From Nonomuraea sp. NEAU-A123 (GTDB lineage Bacteria; Actinomycetota; Actinomycetes; Streptosporangiales; Streptosporangiaceae), in the NCBI RefSeq assembly GCF_018603905.1, contig NZ_JAHFZZ010000012.1:248001-312000 (forward strand): a stretch of DNA of 64,000 nucleotides, read 5' to 3'. How positions within the stretch are numbered: position 1 is the first letter of the stretch; every line of letters starts with the position of its first letter. This document shows positions 24,010-32,324 of this stretch, in pieces. The notes under the pieces are model-generated. The model did no database searches and was not told the DNA's origin. It saw only the letters and a list, made by a program, of their open reading frames with translations. The translations under genes and the position numbers were made by a program.

Positions 24010-24906
24010 TTACACGGCATTGGACCATGTGTCCAAGTGTGGGCTCTCGGTGGCGTTCCAGAACCGGATCAGCGCCGCGGCCGTGGTCTCCGGAGCCTCC
24101 ACGGCCGGCGAGTGGGCCGCGCCGGGCAGGACCACGCACTCGGCCTCCAGCCTGGCCGCCATCTCCGACTGCAGCTCGGCCGGCCAGCCGTCGTCGTGCT
24201 CGCCGTACAGGACGAGTGTGGGCACCTCGATCTGCCTGAGCTCGTCGGTACGGTCGGGCGCGCTCAGCGTCTGCTCGGCCATCCGCGACAGGGCGGTCGG
24301 CGAGTTGGCGAGCAGGCGCTTGCGCAGAAAGGCGATGATCTCGTCGGGGACGCCGTTGGCCAGCGCCTCGGGCTCCATCTTGCTGGCCCAGACGTGCTCG
24401 AGCCCCAGGATCGGGACCTCCTTCAGGAGGGCCCGGCCGTTGCGCGCCCGCGCCCCCACGATGCCGGAAGGACCCGAGCTCATCAGGGTGAGTGAGGCGA
24501 ACTTCGTCCGGCCGTCGATGACCGCCTCGCGCGCGACGAGCCCGCCAAAGGAGTGTCCGACCAGGTGCATCGGCTCGTCGCCGCCGCCGGTGAGCAACTG
24601 GGCCAGCAGGTCGACGTCGGCGCCGAGCGCGGCGCACGTGTAGGCGCCGGGGTCGTCGGGACCCGGCGTCTCATACTGCCCGCGCAGGTCGACGGCCACC
24701 ACCCGGCGGCCCGACTGGGCCAGCGTCTGCAGGACCGCGATGAAGTCTTCCTTGCTGCCGGTCAGCCCGGGGATCAGGAGGGCGGGCCAGCGCTCCACCA
24801 CACCGCTGACCGGAAGCGCCTCAAGGGCCGCGAACGTGCCCTGGGCCGTTTCGATCTTGTGCGGTGCAACGCCAGGAGGCAGGTCGAGGAATCGCGGCGT
24901 ACTCAC
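24010..24906 (-). CDS. Alpha/beta hydrolase
   Basis: A 298-aa hydrolase with a complete catalytic set. The nucleophile elbow is GHSFGG near 114-119, the acid follows VLYGEHDDGWP, and the His is in PGAAHSPAVE near 270. A cap region with VWASKMEPEALANG separates them. The substrate is unknown. The start is taken as GTG 24906 (STPRFLDL). The MpaB-like gene follows 13 bp downstream. On the 5' side, the helicase terminator region lies between 24906 and 25078. Confidence 0.9.
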   Translation of the reverse strand: MSTPRFLDLPPGVAPHKIETAQGTFAALEALPVSGVVERWPALLIPGLTGSKEDFIAVLQTLAQSGRRVVAVDLRGQYETPGPDDPGAYTCAALGADVDLLAQLLTGGGDEPMHLVGHSFGGLVAREAVIDGRTKFASLTLMSSGPSGIVGARARNGRALLKEVPILGLEHVWASKMEPEALANGVPDEIIAFLRKRLLANSPTALSRMAEQTLSAPDRTDELRQIEVPTLVLYGEHDDGWPAELQSEMAARLEAECVVLPGAAHSPAVEAPETTAAALIRFWNATESPHLDTWSNAV

Positions 24907-25006
24907 GTGAGGCAACAATACCCAGAGGTCAGGGCCTCGACACCGGCATACCCGGTACGCTGGTGCGAGTTCGCGGAAAGTTGTCCAGGTATGGGGTGGA
25001 AACGAG

Positions 25007-25045
25007 GCAGGCGCGCACCGCGGGATGCGGTGCACGCCTGCTTTT
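25007..25045. terminator. Strong hairpin terminator between hydrolase and helicase genes
   Basis: GCAGGCGCGCACCGC (25007-25021) pairs with GCGGTGCACGCCTGC (25027-25041), 15 bp with one mismatch and a 5-nt loop, followed on the plus strand by TTTT. It lies 37-71 bp downstream of the helicase stop (minus strand). On that strand the stem is followed by CTCGTTTCC, a weaker tract. It probably ends the helicase transcript. Confidence 0.7.
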
Positions 25046-25077
25046 GTCAGCCTTCAGTCCCTGCGTCTGCCAGGTGT

Positions 25078-27093
25078 CTAGCCGACGCGGCGGCGGTTGC
25101 CACCGCCGTTGTTGTTGCTACCGCCGCCACGCGGCTGGCGGCGCGCCTGCTTGCGCTCGGTGGCCGCCGACGGGGCGATGTCGTCGTCGTCCGTGGCCAG
25201 GTCGGGTGACTGGAAGATCACCATGAACGGGCTCGCGGGGACGATGCGGTCCGCGTCCTGGCGCACCGGGGGCGGCGGCGTGGAGAAGCTCGTCTCGGCG
25301 ATCGGTGCCCGTTCCATGACCCGCTCTTCCACGACCTGCTCCTCCATGATCCGCTCCCCTGCGGGAGCCTGCTCGGCGACCTGCCTGCGCTCGGCGGCGG
25401 GCTTGCGCTCCCTGACGGGCTTCCGCTCGGCTGCCGGCTTGCGCTCGGCCACGGGCTGCTGTTCAGCCACGGGCTTCTGCTCGGCCTGCTGCTCGACAAC
25501 CGGCTCGCGGTCGGTGAGCGGGGCCTCCGGGGCGGCGGCGAGGGCGTTCTCGATGGCGGCCGATGCGGCCCCCCTGCGAGTGCGACCACGCCGCGGCTCG
25601 GTGGCCGCCTCGATCTCGTCAGCTGAAATGATGGCTGGTGTCTCCTCCGTCTTTCTGGCGGCCGCCTTGCTGGAGCGACTGGGCACGGGCTCGACCTCCG
25701 GCGTCTCGACGGGTGCGGTGCCCTCTTCTGCGGGCATTCCGCCGCGGGTGCGGCGGCGCTGACGCGGCGTGCGCGGCGGACGCTCCTCGCGTTCGTCACG
25801 GCGGCGACCGCCGTTGCGGGTGCGCGTCCTGCCGGTCTCGCCGAGATCCTCGATGCGCTCCGCCGACAGGCCCGCCCGCGAACGGCTGGCATGCGGCAGG
25901 ACGCCCTTGGTGCCCTTGGGGATGTTGAGCTCGGTGAAGACGTGCGGCGAGGTGGAGTAGGTCTCCTCGGGTTCGGCGAAGTCGAGCCCGAGCATCTGGT
26001 TGATCATCTTCCAGCGGGTCATCTCCTCCCACTCCACGAACGTGACCGCGATGCCCGTGCGCCCGGCCCGGCCGGTGCGGCCGGTGCGGTGCACGTAGGT
26101 CTTGTCGTCGGTGGGGCAGTCGTAGTTGACCACGTGGGTGACGTCGTCGATGTCGATGCCGCGGGCCGCCACGTCGGTGGCGACCAGCACGTCGATCTTG
26201 CCGCTGCGGAACGCGCGCAGGGCCTGCTCGCGCTGGCCCTGGCCGAGGTCGCCGTGGACGGCCGCGACCGCGAAGCCGCGGGTCTCCAACTGCTCCGCGA
26301 CCATGTCGCAGGCCCGCTTGGTCTCACAGAAGACCATGGTGAGCCCGCGGCCCTCGGCCTGGAGCAGCCGGGCGACGATCTCGATCTTGTCCATCCGGTG
26401 GGCGCGCCAGACGATCTGGCGAACCTGCGGATGCGGGATGCCCTCGCCGCCCTCGCCGTTCTCGTGCTCGGCCCGCACATGCGTGGGCCGGTTGAGGTAC
26501 TTGCGCGACAGCGCGACGATCTCGCCGGGCATGGTCGCCGAGAACAGCATGGTCTGCCGCTCGTCGGGGATCAGCTTGAAGATCCGCTCGATGTCGGGCA
26601 GGAACCCCAGATCGAGCATGCGGTCGGCCTCGTCGAGCACCAGCGAGGTGATCTGGCTGAGGTCGAGGTGTTTCTGCTTGACCAGGTCGAGCAGGCGCCC
26701 AGGGGTGCCGACGATGACGTCGACGCCCGCCTTGAGCGCTTCGACCTGCGGCTCGTACGCCCGGCCTCCGTAGACGGTCAGGACCCGCGAGCCGAGCTTG
26801 CCGGCGGCGGTGACCAGGTCTTCGCTGACCTGTACGGCCAGCTCGCGGGTGGGCACGACGACCAGCCCGCGTGGCTTCTTACGGTTCTTACGCGGTTTGC
26901 CGATGCCCTGGAGCATCGCGATGCCGAACGCGTAGGTCTTTCCCGTGCCTGTGCGTGCCTGACCGATCAGGTCCTGGCCGCTCAGCGCGAGCGGGAGTGC
27001 CATCTCTTGGATGGGGAACGGTGTGGTGATGCCCTCTGTCTCGAGGGCATCAGCGATCTCAGGTGTGACTCCGAGGTCTCGGAAAGTCGTCAG
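25078..27093 (-). CDS. DEAD-box ATP-dependent RNA helicase with long basic/acidic tail
   Basis: A helicase of about 671 aa. The Q motif PFPIQ, motif I ARTGTGKT (about 47-54), DEAD (VLDEADRM), SAT (LFSATMPG), the C-terminal VATDVAARGIDID and HRTGRTGRAG mark a full two-domain core (1-390). The last 250 residues are low complexity: runs of AERKPVRERKP-like repeats, then an Arg/Gly/Asn end (RRQPRGGGSNNNGG), as in RNA-binding tails of RhlE/CsdA-type helicases. The family opening TTFRDLGV follows a CTG at 27093 with GAGGCAGG upstream, which suggests a CTG start; ATG 27153 would add 20 Arg-rich residues. It probably remodels rRNA or mRNA. It is divergent from the ferritin-like gene. Confidence 0.92.
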   Translation of the reverse strand: MTTFRDLGVTPEIADALETEGITTPFPIQEMALPLALSGQDLIGQARTGTGKTYAFGIAMLQGIGKPRKNRKKPRGLVVVPTRELAVQVSEDLVTAAGKLGSRVLTVYGGRAYEPQVEALKAGVDVIVGTPGRLLDLVKQKHLDLSQITSLVLDEADRMLDLGFLPDIERIFKLIPDERQTMLFSATMPGEIVALSRKYLNRPTHVRAEHENGEGGEGIPHPQVRQIVWRAHRMDKIEIVARLLQAEGRGLTMVFCETKRACDMVAEQLETRGFAVAAVHGDLGQGQREQALRAFRSGKIDVLVATDVAARGIDIDDVTHVVNYDCPTDDKTYVHRTGRTGRAGRTGIAVTFVEWEEMTRWKMINQMLGLDFAEPEETYSTSPHVFTELNIPKGTKGVLPHASRSRAGLSAERIEDLGETGRTRTRNGGRRRDEREERPPRTPRQRRRTRGGMPAEEGTAPVETPEVEPVPSRSSKAAARKTEETPAIISADEIEAATEPRRGRTRRGAASAAIENALAAAPEAPLTDREPVVEQQAEQKPVAEQQPVAERKPAAERKPVRERKPAAERRQVAEQAPAGERIMEEQVVEERVMERAPIAETSFSTPPPPVRQDADRIVPASPFMVIFQSPDLATDDDDIAPSAATERKQARRQPRGGGSNNNGGGNRRRVG

Positions 27094-27231
27094 CGTGGCC
27101 TGCCTCAGTCTCAAATGAAGGCGGGCCTGCCGGGACCGACGGGCGGAAAACAAACCCCGTGCCTGGGTCCTCGCGGTAGAGCCAGCCCTCTCGCGTCATC
27201 GCGACCGCAGACCCGGGAGTGGGGGGTTAAC

Positions 27232-27268
27232 GGGGAATTCCCCCGAATTAACACAGTGCGGTCGCACT
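27232..27268. promoter_or_regulatory. Two palindromes in the helicase/ferritin-like divergent promoter gap
   Basis: GGGGAATTCCCC (27232-27243) is a perfect 12-bp palindrome and AGTGCGGTCGCACT (27255-27268) has 6-bp arms around GT. They lie in the 247-bp gap between the helicase start at 27093 and the ferritin-like start at 27341, the latter 72 bp away. The gap holds no other gene. Either could be an operator. Confidence 0.45.
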
Positions 27269-27340
27269 TTCACAGAGCAGTGTACTCGATACCACAACGT
27301 TGGCCGAGTTTCAGAATGTTCCCGAAGTACGCTGCCTTCC

Positions 27341-27985
27341 ATGAACGAGTCTCCAGGAGTCGTCGATCTGCTCGGTGTGCTGGCTTATGCCGAGCTCAGC
27401 GCCTTCGCGCGGATGACCGAGGACGCGGCGTCCCTCGCCCCTTCCTTGGCCGATCAGGTCGCGCTCAGCGAACTGGCCGTGGCCGAATACGCCCACTTCC
27501 GCCTCTTGCACGACCGGCTGACCGAGCTCGGCGCCGATCCCGAACAGGCGATGTCGCCGTTCGTCGAGGCGCTGGAGGCCTGGCACACCCAGACGGCCCC
27601 GGCCGACTGGCTGCAGGCACTGGTCAAAGCGTACGTAGGTGTGGGCATCGCACTCGACTTCTACCGGGAGGCGGCCAGGCACCTCGACCCGTCGATCGCG
27701 AAGCTGGTCGATGAGGTGCTCGTGGACGAGGGCCGCTCGGAGTTCGCGGTGGAGCGGGTCAGGGCCGGGCTGGTGGCCGACCCGACGGCGAGCGGCCGGC
27801 TGGCGCTGTGGGCGCGACGGCTGGTCGGCGAGGCGCTCAGCCAGGGGCAGCGGGTCGCGGCGGCCCGGCCGGAGCTGGCACTGCTGCTGGTCGAGCCGGC
27901 CTCCGACGACCAGGCGCAGATCTCCCGGTTGTTCGCCAAGCTGACCGAGGAACACGGCAAGCGGATGGCCGCCCTGGGCATCTGA
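27341..27985 (+). CDS. Ferritin-like (MiaE-like fold) protein
   Basis: A 214-aa all-helical protein. It opens VVDLLGVLAYAELSAFARM and has AELAVAEYAHFRLL-like E-x-x-H (EYAH near 48-51) on helix 2, then YVGVGIALDFYREAA and DEVLVDEGRSEFAVERV on later helices. This spacing of Glu and His residues resembles a four-helix-bundle diiron protein such as MiaE. Actinomycetes keep a ferritin-like gene of this kind next to the DEAD-box helicase and DUF3107 genes, as in this window. The substrate or metal has not been established. The start is ATG 27341. Confidence 0.8.
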   Translation: MNESPGVVDLLGVLAYAELSAFARMTEDAASLAPSLADQVALSELAVAEYAHFRLLHDRLTELGADPEQAMSPFVEALEAWHTQTAPADWLQALVKAYVGVGIALDFYREAARHLDPSIAKLVDEVLVDEGRSEFAVERVRAGLVADPTASGRLALWARRLVGEALSQGQRVAAARPELALLLVEPASDDQAQISRLFAKLTEEHGKRMAALGI

Positions 27986-28047
27986 GTGTCTGGACCGCTC
28001 CGCTCAAGCGAGGGTACGGCGCTTGCCGCCGCACCCCGCTCGAGCCG

Positions 28048-28278
28048 CTAGAGGGTGCCTCCGAAGCCGACGGGCCTCGACTCGTCCTCGCCGATCTCGA
28101 TGAAGCCGATCGACGCGACCGGCACGATCACGCGCCGCCCCTTCGCGTCAGTGATGGAGAACACGCCACGATCGGCGGCGAGCGCGTTTCTGATCTCCTC
28201 TTCGACCTGCTCGGAGGATAGTTCGGTCTCGACGACGAGTTCGCGGTGTACGGAGCGTACGCCGATCTTGACTTCCAT
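28048..28278 (-). CDS. DUF3107 family small protein
   Basis: A 76-aa protein: KIGVRSVHRELVVETELSSEQ, then EEIRNALAADRGVFSITDAKG and VIVPVASIGFIEIGED. This is the DUF3107 pattern found throughout actinobacteria beside a TetR regulator, as here. Its function is unknown; the beta-rich ending resembles a small binding domain. ATG 28278 has GGGAG at 4 nt; a second ATG at 28281 is too close to it. It is convergent with the ferritin-like gene, with an imperfect GC hairpin in the 62-bp gap. Confidence 0.92.
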   Translation of the reverse strand: MEVKIGVRSVHRELVVETELSSEQVEEEIRNALAADRGVFSITDAKGRRVIVPVASIGFIEIGEDESRPVGFGGTL

Positions 28279-28364
28279 CATGCTCCCTTTCGACGGGACA
28301 GGCTCATCCCATCGTCGCCGCTGATCGGCCCCGAAGAGCGGTTGATCGCGCCCAGCGAACGGGT

Positions 28365-29024
28365 TTAAGCCGTACGCGGAAAACCGCTGATGCCGCGCCA
28401 GGCCAGCCGGGCCATGAGCTGCTCGGCGGCGTCCTTCGGAATGGAGCCGTGCGTGGTCACCCAGTAACGGGCGCTCACCTCGGCCATGCCGACCAACCCG
28501 ACACCGAGCAGGTGCGCCTCGTCGCTGGTGCAGCCGGTGTCCTCCTGGATCACCGCGCTGACCATTTCCGCGCATTCCTGCAGCGAGCGCTCCACGCGCT
28601 GGCGCACCGGCGCCACGTTGCGCAGGTCCGACTCGAAGACGAGCCGGAACGCCTCGCCCTGGGTGGAGACGAAGGAGTAGAACGCGCTGAACGTGGCCTG
28701 CACGCGGAGTTTGTTCTCGTGCGTGGACGCCAGCGCCTCGCGGCAGCGGTTGACCATGTCGTCGACGTGCAGGTCGAGCAGCGCGAGGTAGAGCTCCAGC
28801 TTGCCGGGGAAATGCTGGTACAGGACGGGTTTGCTCACCCCTGCCCGGTCAGCGATCTCGTCCATGGCGGCCGCGTGATAGCCGTTCTCCACGAACACTT
28901 CCTGCGCGGCGCTGAGTAGCTGCCTGCGGCGGGCCAGTCGGGGCAGCCGAGTGCCCCGGGGCTTGGCGTCCGGGGTTGCGGTCACGCTGGTCTCCATGGG
29001 TCTCTGAGTCGGCTGTTCGGACAT
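28365..29024 (-). CDS. TetR/AcrR family transcriptional regulator
   Basis: A 219-aa regulator. The N-terminal helix-turn-helix (about 35-80) reads LLSAAQEVFVENGYHAAAMDEIADRAGVSKPVLYQHFPGKLELYLALLD in the genome; its core is IADRAGVSKPVLYQHFPGK. The C-terminal domain is helical and binds ligands. In actinomycetes this TetR stands next to DUF3107 and is linked to fatty-acid or stress control in some species. DUF3107 lies 86 bp downstream on the same strand, so co-expression is likely. Confidence 0.93.
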   Translation of the reverse strand: MSEQPTQRPMETSVTATPDAKPRGTRLPRLARRRQLLSAAQEVFVENGYHAAAMDEIADRAGVSKPVLYQHFPGKLELYLALLDLHVDDMVNRCREALASTHENKLRVQATFSAFYSFVSTQGEAFRLVFESDLRNVAPVRQRVERSLQECAEMVSAVIQEDTGCTSDEAHLLGVGLVGMAEVSARYWVTTHGSIPKDAAEQLMARLAWRGISGFPRTA

Positions 29025-29047
29025 CCTACGTGCGGCTCAGCGGCTGA

Positions 29048-29260
29048 TCAGCGATAGTCGTCATCATCGAGGTCCACCTCGCGGGCCTGCTCGGCAGCGT
29101 CGGCGGGATCGACCTCCAGCGGCGTCTCCCGGAGCATCCCGCCTCCGGCGCCGCGAATCAGGAGGTGCTGTTCGGCGGCGTCGGCCTCGGGAGCCTCGAC
29201 CGGGAGTTCTTCCAACTCGTCGAAGGGGCGGTCGTCCCCACGTACGTCCATCTCCGACAT
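29048..29260 (-). CDS. Small acidic conserved hypothetical protein
   Basis: A 70-aa, strongly acidic protein (DELEELPVEAPEADAAEQ ... EVDLDDDDYR). The segment LEVDPADAAEQAREVDL is the type of motif seen in short conserved actinomycete proteins that lack a defined domain. It is predicted to be disordered. ATG 29260 has AAGGGGAC upstream. It lies between the TetR and LigD-polymerase genes on the same strand, with 33 bp to the latter. Confidence 0.65.
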   Translation of the reverse strand: MSEMDVRGDDRPFDELEELPVEAPEADAAEQHLLIRGAGGGMLRETPLEVDPADAAEQAREVDLDDDDYR

Positions 29261-29293
29261 TGCAGTCCCCTTCTAGGTGCGGACGGAACCAGA

Positions 29294-30175
29294 CTACGCC
29301 TGACCGAAAAGGTCGCCGAGTTCCTCGACTCTGGCCAGCACGTCGTGTGTCGCGAACACCAGGTCCTCCGGATGCTCGCAGCCTTCGACCTCCTTCCACA
29401 GCAGCGGCGTCGAGACCGTGGGCCGCTCCCCGGCCCGCAGCGAGTAGGGGGCCACGGTGGTCTTGGCCGGGTTGTTCTGGCTCCAGTCGATGAACACCTT
29501 GCCGGGGCGGGCCTTCCTGGCCATCACGCTGACCACCTGCTCGCCGTGCGCCTTCTCCAGCATCTGGGCCAGCCTCTTGGCGTACGCCGAGGGCTCCTCG
29601 CGGCCGTCCCAGTCCGCGTACAGCTGCATGCCCTTGTTGCCGCTGGTCTTCGGCCGGGCGGTGAGGCCGTCGGCGCGCAGCACCTCGCGCAGCATGAGGG
29701 CCACCCGGCAGCACTCCACGATGGTCGCCGGAGCGCCCGGGTCGAGGTCGAACACGAGCGTGTCGGGCGGCAGCGCCTCGCCGTCGGCGGACACCCGCCA
29801 CTGGGGCACGTGCAGCTCCAGGGCCGCCAGGTTGGCGTAGTAGACGAGCGCGGGCAGGTCCTCGATGACGGCGAAGTCGATGGTCTCGCGGTTCTTGGTG
29901 CTGCCCGGCACCGGCAGCGTGACTCTCCTGATCCAGTCCGGGGTGTGCTCGGGCGCGTTCTTCTCGAAGAAGGACTGGCCGGTCACGCCGTTCGGGTAGC
30001 GCTTGACGGTGAGCGGCCGGCCTTCGAGGTGCGGCAGGAGCGCGGGGGCGACGCGGCTGTAGTAGTCGATCACCTCGGCCTTGGCGAATCCGGCCTCGGG
30101 ATAGAGCACCTTGTCCAGGTTGCTCAGCGTCAGCTGCCGTCCGCCGACCTTCACCGGCACCTTCTGGGGGCTCAC
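29294..30175 (-). CDS. ligD: LigD-type DNA polymerase/primase domain protein (NHEJ)
   Basis: A 293-aa standalone polymerase domain of the archaeo-eukaryotic primase family. It shows LTLSNLDKVLYPEAGFAKAE at the N terminus and the catalytic D-x-D in LVFDLDPGA (D143, D145). Other landmarks are TSGNKGMQLYADWDG (the SGxKGxH-like motif) and a third acidic residue in the VFIDWSQN region. It fills gaps and adds ribonucleotides at double-strand-break ends. GTG 30175 overlaps the ligase TGA. In mycobacteria the polymerase, nuclease and ligase are fused in LigD; here polymerase and ligase are separate genes and no 3'-phosphoesterase domain is seen. Confidence 0.93.
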   Translation of the reverse strand: MSPQKVPVKVGGRQLTLSNLDKVLYPEAGFAKAEVIDYYSRVAPALLPHLEGRPLTVKRYPNGVTGQSFFEKNAPEHTPDWIRRVTLPVPGSTKNRETIDFAVIEDLPALVYYANLAALELHVPQWRVSADGEALPPDTLVFDLDPGAPATIVECCRVALMLREVLRADGLTARPKTSGNKGMQLYADWDGREEPSAYAKRLAQMLEKAHGEQVVSVMARKARPGKVFIDWSQNNPAKTTVAPYSLRAGERPTVSTPLLWKEVEGCEHPEDLVFATHDVLARVEELGDLFGQA

Positions 30176-31074
30176 AACCTCACCTCCGAAGGGAGTTTGT
30201 CCGGGCGCAGCCCACGCCACACGGGGTGGCGCAGTCGCAGGTCGTCGGTCCACATCGTGTAGGCCACCTCCCCGACGAGCTCGGGTCTAATCCATCGGTT
30301 GCGCCACGGGACGACGTTCTGGAAGGGACTGTGCGGGATCTCCAGCGGTCGCAGGAACGCGTCGAGCTGGTCGAGCACGTCCTCGGTGAAGCCGGTGCCG
30401 ACGTGCCCGACGTACGTCAGGCCGTGCTCGGTGAACACGCCCATGATCAGTGAGCCGACCCCGCCCGACCTGCGGCCCTTGCCGGGTTTCCAGCCGCCGA
30501 TCACGACCTCCCGCGTGCTGAGGTGCTTCACCTTGATCCACCATGGCGAGCGTGTGCCCGGCCGGTACGGCGCGTCGAGCCGCTTGGCGACCACGCCTTC
30601 GAGCCCCTGCTCCTTGGTGGCGGCGAGCAGGTCGGACTCTCCGGGGAAGTACGGCGGGGCGCCGACGTCCAGCTCGTCGAGGAGGCTGCGCCGGTCGCGG
30701 TACGGCAGGTCCAGCAGCGTGGTGCCGTCGAGGTAGAGCAGGTCGAAGGGCAGGTACGTGACCGGGTACAGCTTCAGCATCGTCTCTTCCGGGTCGGTGA
30801 GATGCATGCGGTGCTGCAGTCGTACGAAGCTGGGGCGGCCACGCGGGTCGAGCGCGACGACCTCGCCGTCGATCACCGCATTCTTCACTCCGAACCCCGA
30901 AATTTCGGGATACCGGCGGGTGTAGTCGGCTCCGTGCCTTCCCGTCACCTTCAGGGCCCCGTTCCGGTGGAGGATGGCGCGGATGCCATCCCATTTGACC
31001 TCCAGGCCATACCGCTCGCGATCCTGAGGTAGTTGCCCAGGTACAGCGAGCATTGGTTCGATTGGGTATGGCAT
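30172..31074 (-). CDS. ATP-dependent DNA ligase (LigD ligase domain, NHEJ)
   Basis: A 300-aa ligase. The adenylated lysine is K27 in EVKWDGIRA. Further nucleotidyltransferase motifs are VIDGEVVAL, FDLLYLDG, EGVVAKRLDAPYRPGTRS and WIKVKH. The C-terminal OB fold ends near YTMWTDDLRLRHPVWRGLR. It seals breaks in Ku-dependent end joining. The start is ATG 31074 (PYPIEPMLA, the usual family start). The gene overlaps the polymerase gene by 4 bp and is divergent from ku across 60 bp with palindromes CCCCATGGGG (31081-31090) and CCATATGG. Confidence 0.93.
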   Translation of the reverse strand: MPYPIEPMLAVPGQLPQDRERYGLEVKWDGIRAILHRNGALKVTGRHGADYTRRYPEISGFGVKNAVIDGEVVALDPRGRPSFVRLQHRMHLTDPEETMLKLYPVTYLPFDLLYLDGTTLLDLPYRDRRSLLDELDVGAPPYFPGESDLLAATKEQGLEGVVAKRLDAPYRPGTRSPWWIKVKHLSTREVVIGGWKPGKGRRSGGVGSLIMGVFTEHGLTYVGHVGTGFTEDVLDQLDAFLRPLEIPHSPFQNVVPWRNRWIRPELVGEVAYTMWTDDLRLRHPVWRGLRPDKLPSEVRL

Positions 31075-31134
31075 TGGTTGCCCCATGGGGGGTATGTGCC
31101 CATATGGCGAGCCCGCTAGAGCTGAGGAGTGCCC

Positions 31135-32007
31135 ATGCGCAGCATCTGGAAAGGGGCGATCTCCTTCGGCCTCGTCACGATTCCCGTCAAGCTCTATTCG
31201 GCGACCGACCAGAAGGACGTCACCTTCCACCAGGTGCACCGCGAGGACGGCGGCAGGATCCGCTACAAGCGCGTGTGCACGCTCGACGGCGAGGAGGTCC
31301 CCTACTCCGACATCGCCAAGGGTTATGAGCTGGCCACCGGCGAGATAGTGGTGCTGACGGACGAGGACTTCGAGGACCTGCCGCTCAGCACGTCACGCAG
31401 GATCGACGTCCTCCAGTTCGCGCCGGCCGAACAGATCGACCCGATCTACTTCGCCAAGTCGTACTACCTCGAACCGGACGCGCAGGGCGCCAAGCCGTAC
31501 GTGCTGTTGCGCAACGCCCTGGAGAGCTCGGGGCAGGTCGCGGTCGTCAAGGTGGCACTGCGGCAGCGGGAGTCGCTGGCCACGCTCAGGGTGCGTGACG
31601 GGGTGTTCGTGCTGGAGACCATGTACTGGCCGGACGAGATCCGCGTGCCCGACTTCGGGTTCCTCGAAGAGGACATCGAAGTGCGGGCCCAGGAGCTCAA
31701 GATGGCCGAGTCGCTCATCACCACGATGGAGGCGGACTTCGACGCGACCGAGTACCACGACGCCTACCGCGAGGCACTGCAGCAGGTGATCGAGGCGAAG
31801 GTGGAGGGCAAGGAGGTCGTCGCGCCGCCGGTGGGCGAGGAGGAGGCGGGTCCCGCCGTCGACCTCATGGCCGCGTTGCGGGCGAGCGTCGACGCGGCCA
31901 AGCGCGAGCGTTCCGGCGCGGCCGCCAAGCCCAAGAAGACCGCCAAGGAGTCCAAGGACGCGGGGGAGAAGGCCGCCCCCAAGCGCAAGGCCCGCAAATC
32001 CGCCTGA
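31135..32007 (+). CDS. ku: Ku protein, DNA end-binding factor of NHEJ
   Basis: A 290-aa bacterial Ku. The family opening SIWKGAISFGLVTIPVKLY, FHQVHREDGGRIRYKRVC and the bridge region with ALRQRESLATLRV are all present. The C-terminal 45 residues are Lys/Ala rich (AAKPKKTAKESK, APKRKARKSA), the type of basic tail that lets Ku thread along DNA. Ku recruits the ligase encoded divergently. ATG 31135 is chosen because GAGGAG (31124-31129) lies 5 nt before it. It is followed by a clear terminator. Confidence 0.95.
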   Translation: MRSIWKGAISFGLVTIPVKLYSATDQKDVTFHQVHREDGGRIRYKRVCTLDGEEVPYSDIAKGYELATGEIVVLTDEDFEDLPLSTSRRIDVLQFAPAEQIDPIYFAKSYYLEPDAQGAKPYVLLRNALESSGQVAVVKVALRQRESLATLRVRDGVFVLETMYWPDEIRVPDFGFLEEDIEVRAQELKMAESLITTMEADFDATEYHDAYREALQQVIEAKVEGKEVVAPPVGEEEAGPAVDLMAALRASVDAAKRERSGAAAKPKKTAKESKDAGEKAAPKRKARKSA

Positions 32008-32031
32008 TCGGGCGGTGCGCCCGGAAAAGGC

Positions 32032-32066
32032 AAGGCGCCTTCGGCTTGACCGCCGAAGGCGCCTTT
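32032..32066 (+). terminator. Rho-independent terminator of ku
   Basis: AAGGCGCCTTCGGC (32032-32045) pairs perfectly with GCCGAAGGCGCCTT (32052-32065), with a 6-nt loop and TTT at the end. It lies 25 bp after the ku stop. Confidence 0.9.
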
Positions 32067-32158
32067 ATGTTCACGCATCCAGGAGAGAAGCGACTTTATC
32101 GGAAGAGTTCCGGTTCGCCGCTCCCCTCAATGCCATGGGAATGAATTCCCGCCGAGTA

Positions 32159-32261
32159 CGGACGCGTGGTTGTGGCGACTTTCCTGAGTGCCTGTGTTCT
32201 TTTATGAGAACACGGGCACTCAGCACGCGTCCGGAACTCACCTCAACCGGAGAACCGGTTG
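32159..32261. other. Large nested stem-loop and short hairpin in gene-free region
   Basis: The 318 bp between ku and the secreted-protein gene hold no gene. CGGACGCGTG (32159-32168) pairs with CACGCGTCCG (32224-32233). Inside it GAGTGCCTGTGTTCT (32186-32200) pairs with AGAACACGGGCACTC (32207-32221), 15 bp with one G-U pair and a 6-nt loop. A separate hairpin CAACCGG-AGAA-CCGGTTG is at 32244-32261. It could be a small RNA, a 3' element of the secreted-protein mRNA, or a terminator complex. No T-tract is evident. Confidence 0.5.
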
Positions 32262-32324
32262 CATGGCTACCTCTTCGGACCCTATCCGGCGACGCTTATC
32301 CCCGGATGGGCCGTCTCTGCGTTG

